A DNA stretch of 63,012 nucleotides from Saprospiraceae bacterium UBA7328 (GTDB lineage: Bacteria > Bacteroidota > Bacteroidia > Chitinophagales > Saprospiraceae): NCBI GenBank assembly GCA_002471345.1, contig DKPS01000171.1:1232-64243 (forward strand), in the 5' to 3' direction. This document shows, piece after piece, positions 10,681 to 19,306 of this stretch. The position numbers and the translations under genes are program-made. Below the pieces are notes generated by a model, which was given only the letters and a program-made list of their open reading frames with translations, made no database searches and had not been told where the DNA came from. The stretch's first letter is position 1. Each line of letters starts with the position of its first letter.

Positions 10681-10726
10681 TGATAAAATATGAATCTTAC
10701 ATTAGATTTTAACGAAACTCCGAACA

Positions 10727-12121
10727 TTGGATCCTGACCCCTGGCAGTGCTTAAACCTAATTATATTCACTTCTCTAGGATTCTGGAATATTTCCATTGG
10801 GTTTTTTATTCTAGTGATTCTACTATTCCTATCTGCAATGGTATCTGCATCTGAAGTTGCATTGTTTTCATTACAACCGAATGATCTTAAAAACCTAGAA
10901 GAAAATTATCAACAATCTTTCATCAAAATTGAAAAATTAAGAGAGCGACCAAAATACCTTCTTGCCACCATACTGATAAGCAATAATTTCATAAATATTG
11001 CAATAGTGATTTTGTCCTATTTTTTGTTAAGTAAGATATTCCCAGATAGTGTATATGAAAATTTTGCTAATAGGACTGTAAGTATTATAGGTGAAGGTTT
11101 TGGAAATGCGAATAAATGGGCTAGTATTTATAACTTCTTCATTTCTACTGCAGGCATCACATTCATTTTGGTTCTTTTTGGAGAAGTGTCACCTAAGATC
11201 TATGCCAATCTGAATAACCTAAGACATAGCCGACTAATGGCCTCTCCTCTAATCATTTTAGAAAAAATATATAGACCTATAAGCACCTTACTTGTAGAAT
11301 GGAGTTCTGGAGTAGAAGGTAGAATTTATGAAAGAAGGCTTAATATTACGGGCAAACCTACAGACAAAAAGGAAATCGATGCGGCCATAGAATTAGCCGT
11401 AAGTGATGAGGATACAGAAGAGATAGATATGCTCAAGGGCATAATAAACTTTGGAGATGTATCAGCTAAGCAGATTATGAAAAGTAGAGTCGATGTAGTA
11501 GCATTAGACATTTCTTCTGACTTCTCTCAAGTACTAAAAGTTGTGAGGGATTCAGGTTTTTCTAGGATTCCAATTTATGAAGAGGACTTTGACACAATTA
11601 AAGGGTTGTTGTATGTCAAAGATTTATTGGGCTATACCGATGAAAAACACAATTTTGAGTGGACAAAATTGATCAGAAACAATGTCTTGTATGTCCCAGA
11701 ATCCAAGAAAATTTATGATTTATTGAGAGAGTTTCAAGCGAAACGAACCCATATTGGAATTGTAGTAGATGAATATGGAGGCAGTGAAGGACTTGTAACA
11801 CTTGAAGACATCATGGAAGAAGTAATTGGTGATATCAAAGATGAATTTGATCAAGAAGAAGAAGTAATTTATACTAAAATAGATAGCCACAACTATATTT
11901 TTGAAGGAAAGACTTTGCTTAATGATGTTATAAGATTATTAGATTTAGACAATGATATTTTTGATGATGTCAAAGGCTCTGCAGATTCATTAGCTGGTCT
12001 AATTATCGAATTGACAGGCACTATGCCTTCTAGAGATAAAGAAATAAAGTATAAGCAACTTCAATTTAAAATTGTATCAGTAAGTAAAAGGAGAATTGAA
12101 AAGATCAATATTCATCTTTAG
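10727..12121 (+). CDS. gldE: Gliding motility protein GldE (CNNM/CorC-type CBS membrane protein)
   Basis: 464 residues. Membrane segments lie at about 17-38, 80-105 and 140-160 (DUF21/CNNM-type domain), followed by a CBS domain pair (IMKSRVDVVALD, SRIPIYEEDFDTIKGLLYVKDLL, HIGIVVDEYGGSEGLVTLEDIMEEVIGDI broken across residues 270-375) and a C-terminal CorC/HlyC domain. GldE is linked genetically to GldD and to gliding/type IX secretion in Flavobacterium. The start is a TTG that gives MDPDPW, matching the usual family N-terminus. The 3' end overlaps gldD by 26 bases. Confidence 0.9.
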   Translation: MDPDPWQCLNLIIFTSLGFWNISIGFFILVILLFLSAMVSASEVALFSLQPNDLKNLEENYQQSFIKIEKLRERPKYLLATILISNNFINIAIVILSYFLLSKIFPDSVYENFANRTVSIIGEGFGNANKWASIYNFFISTAGITFILVLFGEVSPKIYANLNNLRHSRLMASPLIILEKIYRPISTLLVEWSSGVEGRIYERRLNITGKPTDKKEIDAAIELAVSDEDTEEIDMLKGIINFGDVSAKQIMKSRVDVVALDISSDFSQVLKVVRDSGFSRIPIYEEDFDTIKGLLYVKDLLGYTDEKHNFEWTKLIRNNVLYVPESKKIYDLLREFQAKRTHIGIVVDEYGGSEGLVTLEDIMEEVIGDIKDEFDQEEEVIYTKIDSHNYIFEGKTLLNDVIRLLDLDNDIFDDVKGSADSLAGLIIELTGTMPSRDKEIKYKQLQFKIVSVSKRRIEKINIHL

Positions 12122-12692
12122 TATAACTACTCTATTTATTTTCTTCTCATGTGAAGGTGAAAGGGCGAGCACTCCTAGGCCACATTCATATCCGAGAATT
12201 GAATTTTCTGATAGAACCTATAGCCAGTTCGAAGAAAACTATTGCCCTTTTACATTTGAATATCCCGAGCGTAGCACCATTAATAGAAAAAAGTTTTTCT
12301 ATAATGATGATCCAATTCACAACTGCTGGTTTAACTTAAGTCTCAATGATTTAAATGCTACGCTTTACTTCACTTATCAGTCAATTGACAATAGTAGTGA
12401 ATATGAAAAATTGGTAGATGATGCATTCACAATGGTGAGCAAGCACAATACTAAAGCCAATAGCCGCGAAGAATCTAGAGTGGGCAATAGTGATGGGTTG
12501 GAAGGAATATTATTTGAAATAGGTGGTCCTGTTGCATCACCTTTACAATTCTATCTTTCAGACGGAAAGAGCCATTTTATGAGAGCCTCGTTGTACTATA
12601 ATCAAAGTTCTGCAAGTGATTCATTGCAAATTGTTACTGACTATATCAAAGAAGATATTCTCCATTTGATAGGAACAAGTTCTTTTTTATAA
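12096..12692 (+). CDS. gldD: Gliding motility lipoprotein GldD
   Basis: 198 residues. The signal peptide has a lipobox FFSC with the acylated Cys at residue 19. The body contains family features such as PRPHSYPRIEF, CPFTFEYP, HNCWFNL and a C-terminal helix. GldD is required for gliding and type IX secretion in Flavobacterium; its exact role is unknown. It overlaps gldE by 26 bases, so the two are coupled. The conserved neighbours ssb and gldE make the assignment firm. Confidence 0.9.
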   Translation: MKRSIFIFSITTLFIFFSCEGERASTPRPHSYPRIEFSDRTYSQFEENYCPFTFEYPERSTINRKKFFYNDDPIHNCWFNLSLNDLNATLYFTYQSIDNSSEYEKLVDDAFTMVSKHNTKANSREESRVGNSDGLEGILFEIGGPVASPLQFYLSDGKSHFMRASLYYNQSSASDSLQIVTDYIKEDILHLIGTSSFL

Positions 12693-12708
12693 TTGTGTTC
12701 CCAATTTT

Positions 12709-12746
12709 AAGTTTTCATTAAAACTTCTTATACGAACATATTCGTA
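12709..12746. promoter_or_regulatory. Two adjacent perfect inverted repeats upstream of PDZ gene
   Basis: AAGTTTT-catt-AAAACTT (12709-12726) and TACGAA-cata-TTCGTA (12731-12746) are both perfect, both have 4-base centres, and are 4 bases apart. The second overlaps a near-match to the -7 box, TAGATTCG at 12745-12752, and ends 25 bases before the ATG at 12772. They could be operators or RNA hairpins. No T-run follows, so they are not a terminator of gldD. Confidence 0.4.
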
Positions 12747-12771
12747 GATTCGACAAAGCAAAAAACAATAA

Positions 12772-13632
12772 ATGAAACAAATACTAATTCTAATCCTCCT
12801 TCTCAGCACAGTTGTACTGACTGCTCAGAATGAAGAGAAAAAGGTTATTAAAAAGGAAAAGGTCGTCACAGTAAAGGTGGATGGCACAAGTGATGATGAA
12901 AAATCAGTTACTGTAAATGTGAACGAAGATGATGGAGTTAGAATAGTAACGGTAAAAACCATGGAAGATGGAAAAGAAAAAGTTATGGAATGGAAGGATA
13001 AAGGTAAAATTCCTGCTGAGATTCAGAAGCAACTGAAAGAAGATAACATAGATATCGAAATGCTAGACGGAGGTCGTGATGTGTTCATTGGAGATGGTCA
13101 TCATGTCGATAAAAGAATAATTGTAATAGATGATGATGGAGGCGAAACTATAGAAATGGAATGGGACGGTGATGGAGAAATGCCAGCAAAAATGAAAAAG
13201 ATGATGAAAGATCATGACATTGATCTTCATTCTATAAAAAAAGGTGCTAAGGGAAAAAAGATGAAGATGCGAATGCATAAGATGGATAGAGAGCACAATG
13301 GCCCTCATCAACTTCATATGAAGAGAGGAAAAAACATGTGGGTTGCAAAAGAAGAAATGAACAAAACTTACATTGGCGCACAGATCGGTACTGCAGACAG
13401 TGGCACTGAAGTTTTAGATGTGATGGTCGATAGTCCAGCTCACAAAGCAGGCCTTAAAAGAGGAGATATAATAACTGAAATCAATGGAGCGAATACCAAA
13501 AGTGTGGATGATATGATGAAATTATTGTCACTTTTTGATGTGAATGACACAGTAGAGGTTACTTATAAAAGAGATGGAAAATCAAAATCTACCAAAGTAA
13601 AATTAGCCGAAAGACCTGAGGCGCATAGATAG
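12772..13632 (+). CDS. Secreted PDZ-domain protein with duplicated acidic module
   Basis: 286 residues. A signal peptide (about 1-18, ending LTAQN) is followed by a highly charged region. Residues 60-100 and 117-157 are two copies of one module: EDGKEKVMEWKDKGKIPAEI then DNIDIEMLDGG, and DDGGETIEMEWDGDGEMPAK then DHDIDLHSIKKG. A Lys/Met/His-rich linker (158-190) leads to one PDZ domain (about 198-280, with IGAQIGT, SPAHKAGLKRGDIITEINGA). There is no protease domain, so it is probably an envelope scaffold or sensor. A related protein with two PDZ domains is encoded at 37372. Function unknown. Confidence 0.8.
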   Translation: MKQILILILLLSTVVLTAQNEEKKVIKKEKVVTVKVDGTSDDEKSVTVNVNEDDGVRIVTVKTMEDGKEKVMEWKDKGKIPAEIQKQLKEDNIDIEMLDGGRDVFIGDGHHVDKRIIVIDDDGGETIEMEWDGDGEMPAKMKKMMKDHDIDLHSIKKGAKGKKMKMRMHKMDREHNGPHQLHMKRGKNMWVAKEEMNKTYIGAQIGTADSGTEVLDVMVDSPAHKAGLKRGDIITEINGANTKSVDDMMKLLSLFDVNDTVEVTYKRDGKSKSTKVKLAERPEAHR

Positions 13633-13656
13633 TCAGAATAATTATAAAAATTATAG

Positions 13657-13691
13657 ATGGTCCGTTGGTGATAATCAGCGGACCATTTTTA
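13657..13691. terminator. Bidirectional terminator between PDZ gene and nadE
   Basis: Stem ATGGTCCG (13657-13664) pairs with CGGACCAT (13679-13686) and is followed by TTTT. It lies between two convergent genes, 24 bases past one stop and 5 before the other; on the minus strand the hairpin is followed by a weaker T-rich tract. Confidence 0.8.
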
Positions 13692-15329
13692 TTAGCTCAA
13701 ATACTTGCCCACAATTGGCATTCTTCTACCCATCCCGAAAGCCTTTGAAGACACTCTTAAAGTAGGTGAAGTCTGAAATCTTTTGAATTCATTTATATTG
13801 ACAAGGCGTAATACTCTCTTTACTAAGACAGCCTCAAAACCTAGGTCTATAATTTCCTGAGGGCCCTTCTTATTTTCAATATACTCAAATAATATTTGAT
13901 CCAAAATATCATATTCTGGAAGACTATCTGAATCTTTTTGATTGGGACGAAGTTCCGCAGATGGTGGTTTTACTATTGTATTTATAGGAATAATTTCTTT
14001 GCCTTTATTCATATGTCGAGCCAATGAAAATACTTGAGTTTTATATACATCTCCAATTACAGAAAGGCCTCCACACATATCACCATATAAGGTGCCATAA
14101 CCTACAGCCGCTTCACTCTTATTTGAAGTGTTGAGCACAATATTTCCAAATTTATTACTCATCGCCATCAACAATACTCCTCTAGCCCTTGCTTGTAAAT
14201 TTTCTTCTGCAACATTAAAGGGTAGGTCACCAAAAATAGAATCTAGTTCTCTCTTGAATGACTTGTAAATGCCCTCTATTTTGATAATGTCATACTGTAT
14301 TCCTAGATTTTCAGCTAACTCTACAGCATCGTTAATAGAATGTTCTGAAGAAAACTGAGATGGCATTAGTAATACTCGCACATTGCCCGCACCAAGAGCC
14401 TGAGCAGCTACAACTGTTGTCACCGCACTATCTATACCTCCGGATAATCCAATGATGGCTTTTTTAAGGCCTAATTTTTCAAAATAGTCCTTTACTCCTA
14501 GTATCAGTGCCTGATAAATTTCTCCAATATCATCCTTTACCTGTTCTTTGGTATCAGCACAAGTTGTTACACTATCTAGGTCATAGACCCTCATTTCTTC
14601 TTGGAAATATGGCAATTCATCTACAATGACACCGTCTTGATTAATAACCACAGACCCACCATCAAAAATAAGCTCGGTCTGCGCACCAACATTATTGTTG
14701 TAGAAAATAGGCTTTTTGTACCTCTCCACATTCGCTTTAAGAACATCTAATCGCTCTTCTGCATGATTATAACTAAAAGGAGAAGCAGATATATTTATCA
14801 CAAAATCAGGGTCTTCTTTGATCAATATATCCAATGGACTGATAGTATATAGAGGGTTGTCATTCCCTACATTCCAAATGTCCTCACATATAGTTAGAGC
14901 TATCTTTTTTCCTTTAAAGTCAAAACAAGAGAAATGATTTGAAGGCTCAAAATATCGGTATTCATCGAATACATCGTAAGTAGGAAGCAAACCCTTATTC
15001 TGTTTAAAATATACTTTCCCTTTATATAATACATAGGCTGAGTTATATAAGTCTTTTCCCTCTATCACTGGGTTTCTACTTGGGCATCCTACCACAATGG
15101 CTACATTTTGTGATGCCTTTTGCAATCTCTTTAGTCCAGATTCACATTCATATATGAAATCATCAAATTCTAAAAAATCCCTAGGTGGATAGCCAGATAT
15201 AGCTAATTCTCCAAAGCTAATAATATCTGCCCCTTGATCCTCTGCCCATTTAATTGCATCAAGCATCTTCCCTACATTTCCATTGAAATTACCGATATGA
15301 TAGTTGAGTTGAGCTATGGCTATTCGCAT
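13692..15329 (-). CDS. nadE: Glutamine-dependent NAD+ synthase
   Basis: 545 residues in two domains. The N-terminal nitrilase-type glutaminase (about 1-255) shows its Glu in FGELAISGYPP, Lys in FKQNKGLLPTYD and nucleophile Cys in LTICEDIWN. The C-terminal ATP-pyrophosphatase synthase has the PP-loop LSGGIDSAVTT and NTSNKSEAAVGYGTLYGD. It converts deamido-NAD to NAD using glutamine and ATP. nadC, which makes the pathway precursor, lies 4 kb away but on a separate unit. It is divergent from dnaX. Confidence 0.93.
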   Translation of the reverse strand: MRIAIAQLNYHIGNFNGNVGKMLDAIKWAEDQGADIISFGELAISGYPPRDFLEFDDFIYECESGLKRLQKASQNVAIVVGCPSRNPVIEGKDLYNSAYVLYKGKVYFKQNKGLLPTYDVFDEYRYFEPSNHFSCFDFKGKKIALTICEDIWNVGNDNPLYTISPLDILIKEDPDFVINISASPFSYNHAEERLDVLKANVERYKKPIFYNNNVGAQTELIFDGGSVVINQDGVIVDELPYFQEEMRVYDLDSVTTCADTKEQVKDDIGEIYQALILGVKDYFEKLGLKKAIIGLSGGIDSAVTTVVAAQALGAGNVRVLLMPSQFSSEHSINDAVELAENLGIQYDIIKIEGIYKSFKRELDSIFGDLPFNVAEENLQARARGVLLMAMSNKFGNIVLNTSNKSEAAVGYGTLYGDMCGGLSVIGDVYKTQVFSLARHMNKGKEIIPINTIVKPPSAELRPNQKDSDSLPEYDILDQILFEYIENKKGPQEIIDLGFEAVLVKRVLRLVNINEFKRFQTSPTLRVSSKAFGMGRRMPIVGKYLS

Positions 15330-15399
15330 ATGACAAATTTGATATTCCGAAGATAGAACCGACCAAGCAAATGAATGTTCTATTTGATGATGAATATAT

Positions 15400-15407
15400 T
15401 ATGTTTG
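15400..15407 (+). promoter_or_regulatory. Candidate -7 box of dnaX
   Basis: TATGTTTG fits TAnnTTTG and lies 20 bases before the dnaX ATG at 15428. A TTTG at 15383-15386 is too close to be a standard -33 element. Confidence 0.3.
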
Positions 15408-15427
15408 TTATTGTAATACATTTTTAG

Positions 15428-16555
15428 ATGAGCTTTATAGTATCAGCACGTAAATATCGACCTCAAAAATTTGAAGATGTCTTAGGACAAGAGCATGTCA
15501 CTGCCACACTGAAGAATGCACTTACTTCTGATAAACTGGCACATGCATTTTTGTTTTGTGGTCCTCGAGGTGTAGGAAAAACAACTTGTGCTCGGATTCT
15601 CGCTAAAGTCATCAATATGGATGACCCAATAGCATCTCTTAAAGACGGGTCATATGCCGATCATGATCTAGATATATCCATGAATATCTTTGAGCAAGAT
15701 GGTGCATCTAATAATTCTGTAGAAAATATAAGAGCTCTAATTGATCAAGTTAGAGTACCTCCTCAGCAAGGAAAATATAAAATCTTCATTATAGATGAGG
15801 TACATATGCTTTCACAAGCTGCTTTCAATGCGTTCTTAAAAACATTAGAGGAGCCTCCTCCATACGCTATCTTCATATTAGCAACAACTGAGAAACATAA
15901 GATCTTACCTACAATATTATCAAGGTGTCAAATCTATGATTTCAAAAGGATTCAGCCCAAGGCAATGGTTAGTCTTCTGAAGGACATAGCCTCTAAAGAA
16001 GGAATAACAGCTGATGAAGAGGCTCTTTTTCTCATCGCAGAAAAAGCCGATGGTGCAATGAGAGATGCCCTTTCTATTTTTGACAGAATATCTAGTGCAT
16101 CCGAAAACAAAATAAACTATGATCAAGTCGTAAAGAATCTCAATATTCTTGATTATGATTACTTTTTTAGATCCTTAGATCTCATTTTAACTCAAGATCA
16201 TACTGGTCTTATTTTGTTATTTGATGAAATTCTAAAAAAGGGATTCGAAGGCGACCTTTTTGTTAATGGCTTAGCAAAGCATCTTAGAAACATTCTCTAT
16301 TTCAAAAATAAGAGTTCAGAGCATATTTTAGAAATAAGTAGCTCACTTAAAGAGAAGTATGCATTACAATCCCAAAATATCTCTTTGGCTAATCTCCTCA
16401 CCTTTTTAAATCTGACAAACCAAACGGATATTGAATATCCAAAAGCCAAAGATAAAAGGCTACATATTGAAATAAATCTTCTCAAAATGTGCTATGCTAA
16501 TACAGAGGTACAAGAGCTTCCATTGAAAAAAAAACTCTTGACTCCAGCGGCATAA
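15428..16555 (+). CDS. dnaX: DNA polymerase III gamma/tau subunit, frame-0 product (gamma-like)
   Basis: 375 residues in frame 0. AAA+ clamp-loader ATPase with Walker A GPRGVGKTTCAR, Walker B IIDEVHML, sensor ATTEKHKI and arginine finger SRCQIYDF. Domain III (clamp-loader collar) follows to about residue 365. The stop comes only seven codons after a run of nine A (16526-16534). The -1 frame is open from 16501 to 17334 and carries a normal tau-type tail, so a 635-residue protein arises by a -1 shift at the A-run. The four zinc-ligand cysteines that bacterial DnaX normally has between Walker A and GASNNSVENIR are absent (about residues 60-85). Confidence 0.9.
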   Translation: MSFIVSARKYRPQKFEDVLGQEHVTATLKNALTSDKLAHAFLFCGPRGVGKTTCARILAKVINMDDPIASLKDGSYADHDLDISMNIFEQDGASNNSVENIRALIDQVRVPPQQGKYKIFIIDEVHMLSQAAFNAFLKTLEEPPPYAIFILATTEKHKILPTILSRCQIYDFKRIQPKAMVSLLKDIASKEGITADEEALFLIAEKADGAMRDALSIFDRISSASENKINYDQVVKNLNILDYDYFFRSLDLILTQDHTGLILLFDEILKKGFEGDLFVNGLAKHLRNILYFKNKSSEHILEISSSLKEKYALQSQNISLANLLTFLNLTNQTDIEYPKAKDKRLHIEINLLKMCYANTEVQELPLKKKLLTPAA

Positions 16556-17334
16556 ATCCTTCAGGACAAGTTCAAAAAACTATAACTCATAAACCAATTA
16601 CAAATAATCAACCATCAGAAATAACTTCTGAAGGAAAAGCGCCCTTCCAAGGTAATGAGACAATAAAAGAAGAAAACGAGGCAGAAACACCTACAGAAAA
16701 CCTTGCGAAAGTTGATTATTCAAGTCACAAAGAGGCAATCGAAGTTCCAAAAATAGAAGAACCTCAACTAACTGAGATAGATAAGGATATATCGATCACA
16801 AGGGAAGCATCACCTGAAAATGTAGATCATCAAAACGATGAGGTAGAATCAAATCAATCTAAAACCCCAAATATATTGTTAAACCCTATGCTTGGATCTA
16901 TCGATGATTTAATGGCGGAAACCGAAAAAGAAATTAGGTCAATAAAGTCTGAAAAGATAGAATTGAATATTGATCAAGTAAAGAAAGTATGGGATGAACA
17001 CAGAGGTATCGTAGAATCTCCATCTACTAAAGTCACTCTTGAAAAAGTCTTAATCAATATAAGTGAGAATTCGATACACGTTATTGTGCCCAGCAGCGTA
17101 TCAAAGGAGGAAATATCTCAAGAAATACAATTGTATCAAAAACTTCGCGATGAGTTCAACAATAATGAGTTAAATATCATTATTGATATTTACAGATCTC
17201 AGTTTCCTGACTTATTAGATACTCAAGGGTCGAAGATGTATAGTATGAAAGAAAAGTATGATTACTTGTCTGAAAAAAACCCTGAATTAAACAACTTGGT
17301 CGAAAAGCTAAAACTGAAAGTAGATCAGGAATAG
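16501..17334 (+). CDS. dnaX: DnaX tau-specific C-terminal part, reached by -1 frameshift
   Basis: This frame is open from 16501 (after a TAA at 16498) and overlaps the frame-0 dnaX end by 55 bases. It begins TLDSSG right after the A-run, continues with an acidic Ser/Thr/Glu-rich linker (about 16550-16870), and ends with a folded region (from LNPMLGSIDDLMAETEKEI to the C-terminus) like the C-terminal domain of Bacteroidota DnaX. An internal ATG at 16876 is not a likely independent start, since the linker upstream is coding-like. A sequencing error in the A-run would also explain the split. Confidence 0.8.
   Translation, partial: YRGTRASIEKKTLDSSGINPSGQVQKTITHKPITNNQPSEITSEGKAPFQGNETIKEENEAETPTENLAKVDYSSHKEAIEVPKIEEPQLTEIDKDISITREASPENVDHQNDEVESNQSKTPNILLNPMLGSIDDLMAETEKEIRSIKSEKIELNIDQVKKVWDEHRGIVESPSTKVTLEKVLINISENSIHVIVPSSVSKEEISQEIQLYQKLRDEFNNNELNIIIDIYRSQFPDLLDTQGSKMYSMKEKYDYLSEKNPELNNLVEKLKLKVDQE
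16511..16540 (+). promoter_or_regulatory. A9 slippage site within inverted repeat in dnaX
   Basis: Nine consecutive A (16526-16534) lie in the only 55-base overlap between the two dnaX frames. CAAGAG (16511-16516) and CTCTTG (16535-16540) form an inverted repeat around it, extended by GAG (16505-16507) and CTC (16542-16544). Thermus thermophilus dnaX is known to slip at nine A during transcription, and E. coli dnaX at AAAAAAG during translation. Confidence 0.55.
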
Positions 17335-17364
17335 CTAACTTCAAAATATTTTAACGGAAAATCG

Positions 17365-18057
17365 ATGGATACTCAAAGTATTTGGTATTTAGAAAATATA
17401 GATGTTACGGGTATATTTTGCCCACAAAAAATGGATTCCTCACCATCATCTCATGTCAATAAGAACTTTAGCAAAGGTGAATACATTTATCTTCCAAATG
17501 AACACAGCGATAAAATTTACTTTGTGAATGAAGGTCGAGTCAAAATAGGAAGTATAGGAGAAGGAAATAAAGAAATCACGAAAGTAATATTAGGAAAGGG
17601 TGAAGTTTTTGGTGAGTTGTCACTGATTGGTCAAGAAAAAAGAACAGATTATGCACAAGCTATGGAAGCAACCAATGTGTGTATAATGAGCAGATCTGAG
17701 ATGAAAAATCTACTAAGAGATCATAACAGTTTTTATCTTTTTATGATGAATATCATAGGTAGTAGGACACTTGAAATGGAGAAAAGATTAGAGTCCCTTG
17801 TGTTTAAAGATTCAAGATCGCGTATTATTGAATTTCTCCTCGATCTCAATGATAAAAAAGGTGAAAGAGTAGGGTATGAATGGGTTGTAAGAAAATTTCT
17901 TACACATCAAGAGATCGCTAACTTCACAGCAACATCAAGACAAACCGTAACGACAGTTTTAAATGAATTAAAATCGAAAAATCTGTTAACATTTAATAGA
18001 AAGAGATTACTTCTTAGAGATCTTGATAAAATCAAGGAAGAGATGTCACTGGCCTAA
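17365..18057 (+). CDS. Crp/Fnr family transcriptional regulator
   Basis: 230 residues. A cyclic-nucleotide-binding-type beta-barrel covers about residues 30-150 (FSKGEYIYLPNEHSDKIYFV broken near residues 35-54, GEVFGELSLIGQEKRTDYAQAME). After the dimerisation helix, a winged helix-turn-helix contains THQEIANFTATSRQTVTTVLNEL near residues 189-211. There are no Fnr-type cysteine clusters, so it is not an obvious oxygen sensor. Effector and targets are unknown. It lies 31 bases after dnaX on the same strand. Confidence 0.88.
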   Translation: MDTQSIWYLENIDVTGIFCPQKMDSSPSSHVNKNFSKGEYIYLPNEHSDKIYFVNEGRVKIGSIGEGNKEITKVILGKGEVFGELSLIGQEKRTDYAQAMEATNVCIMSRSEMKNLLRDHNSFYLFMMNIIGSRTLEMEKRLESLVFKDSRSRIIEFLLDLNDKKGERVGYEWVVRKFLTHQEIANFTATSRQTVTTVLNELKSKNLLTFNRKRLLLRDLDKIKEEMSLA

Positions 18058-18142
18058 CAGATCAACTTGATTCCTTTTTTGTTCTCTACTTGTTTAGTCC
18101 TATCATTGCCACAGCATTTCATAATCAAAATGCAGCGGTATA

Positions 18143-19180
18143 ATGTATAAAATATTACGATCTATTCTCTTCCTTATTCCTGCCGAAAGTGCGCATTATT
18201 TGGCCATGTATACTTTTAAAATCTTTTGCAGAATTCCCTTTGTCAATCTATTTGTTAAGTTTCTTTTTTCCTTTGAAAATAATAACCTATTTGTTTCTCA
18301 ATTGGGACTAAAGTTTAAAAATCCAATTGGCATTGCTGCAGGATTTGATAAAGATGCCAATTTCATAAAAGAATTAGATATTCTAGGTTTTGGGTTTGTA
18401 GAAGTAGGCACAGTGACACCACTTCCACAATCAGGCAACCCAAAGCCGAGACTTTTCAGATTGAAGATAGATGAAGCTCTAATCAATAGGATGGGGTTTA
18501 ATAACCAAGGTGCTGATCAAATGGTAGCCCGTCTTAAAAAGATTAAAAATAAGGAAATCATTATAGGAGGGAATATTGGAAAAAATAAAATCACACCTTT
18601 AAATGAAGCACATTTGGACTATCTCAAATGTTTCAAAAAACTCAATCCATATGTAGACTATTTTGTGATCAATGTCAGTTCTCCAAATACCCCTGGACTT
18701 CGGAGTCTTCAGGACAAAGAACCGCTATTAAAAATCATCCATACCTTATTGGATGAAAGAAAGCAAGAAGAATTGAAGAGACCCATATTACTTAAAATTG
18801 CTCCAGATCTCACCGAAGAACAACTAGATGATATTGCAGAGATATTAAATACAACTAAGTTAGATGGGCTCATTGCTACAAATACAACTATAGATCGATC
18901 CAAATTAAAAACGCACAAAGCAGAAATAGCAGCAATTGGTAATGGAGGATTAAGTGGAAAACCAGTTGAAAGTAAATCAAATGATATTTTGGATGCAATA
19001 ATGTCCAAAGTGAAAAGGAAAATTACAATTATTGGAGTCGGAGGTATAAATGATGGAGCATCAACACTGAGAAAGCTCGAAAAAGGTGCCCATTTGGTAC
19101 AGATCTATACAGGATTCATCTATGGAGGGCCATTTATTGTAAAGAGAATTAAAAAATTCCTGATATCTCATCTAAGATAA
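18143..19180 (+). CDS. pyrD: Dihydroorotate dehydrogenase (quinone), class 2
   Basis: 345 residues. The N-terminal amphipathic/hydrophobic helices (1-45) are the membrane-association part of class 2 enzymes. The FMN barrel shows GIAAGFDKDA, GTVTPLPQSGNPKPRLFRL, the catalytic serine loop NVSSPNTPGLRSLQ, KIAPDLTEEQL, TNTT and GVGGI near the C-terminus. It oxidises dihydroorotate to orotate in pyrimidine synthesis and passes electrons to the quinone pool. Length is typical of the class. Confidence 0.95.
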   Translation: MYKILRSILFLIPAESAHYLAMYTFKIFCRIPFVNLFVKFLFSFENNNLFVSQLGLKFKNPIGIAAGFDKDANFIKELDILGFGFVEVGTVTPLPQSGNPKPRLFRLKIDEALINRMGFNNQGADQMVARLKKIKNKEIIIGGNIGKNKITPLNEAHLDYLKCFKKLNPYVDYFVINVSSPNTPGLRSLQDKEPLLKIIHTLLDERKQEELKRPILLKIAPDLTEEQLDDIAEILNTTKLDGLIATNTTIDRSKLKTHKAEIAAIGNGGLSGKPVESKSNDILDAIMSKVKRKITIIGVGGINDGASTLRKLEKGAHLVQIYTGFIYGGPFIVKRIKKFLISHLR

Positions 19181-19306
19181 ATCTAAAGTTTTAGGGTATT
19201 TTAAGTATAAAGCAATTTTACACTTAGTGCATATAGGTTATAAATCATCATTGTATTATTCTAATTATCAATGACTTATGCATCCATAAAAAAGGACCTT
19301 TAATTT
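19181..19306. other. Intergenic, nothing recognised
   Basis: First part of a 468-base gap between the convergent pyrD and nadC. It is AT-rich and I see no gene, clear hairpin or promoter here; the rest of the gap holds the degraded gene at 19307-19637. Confidence 0.5.
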
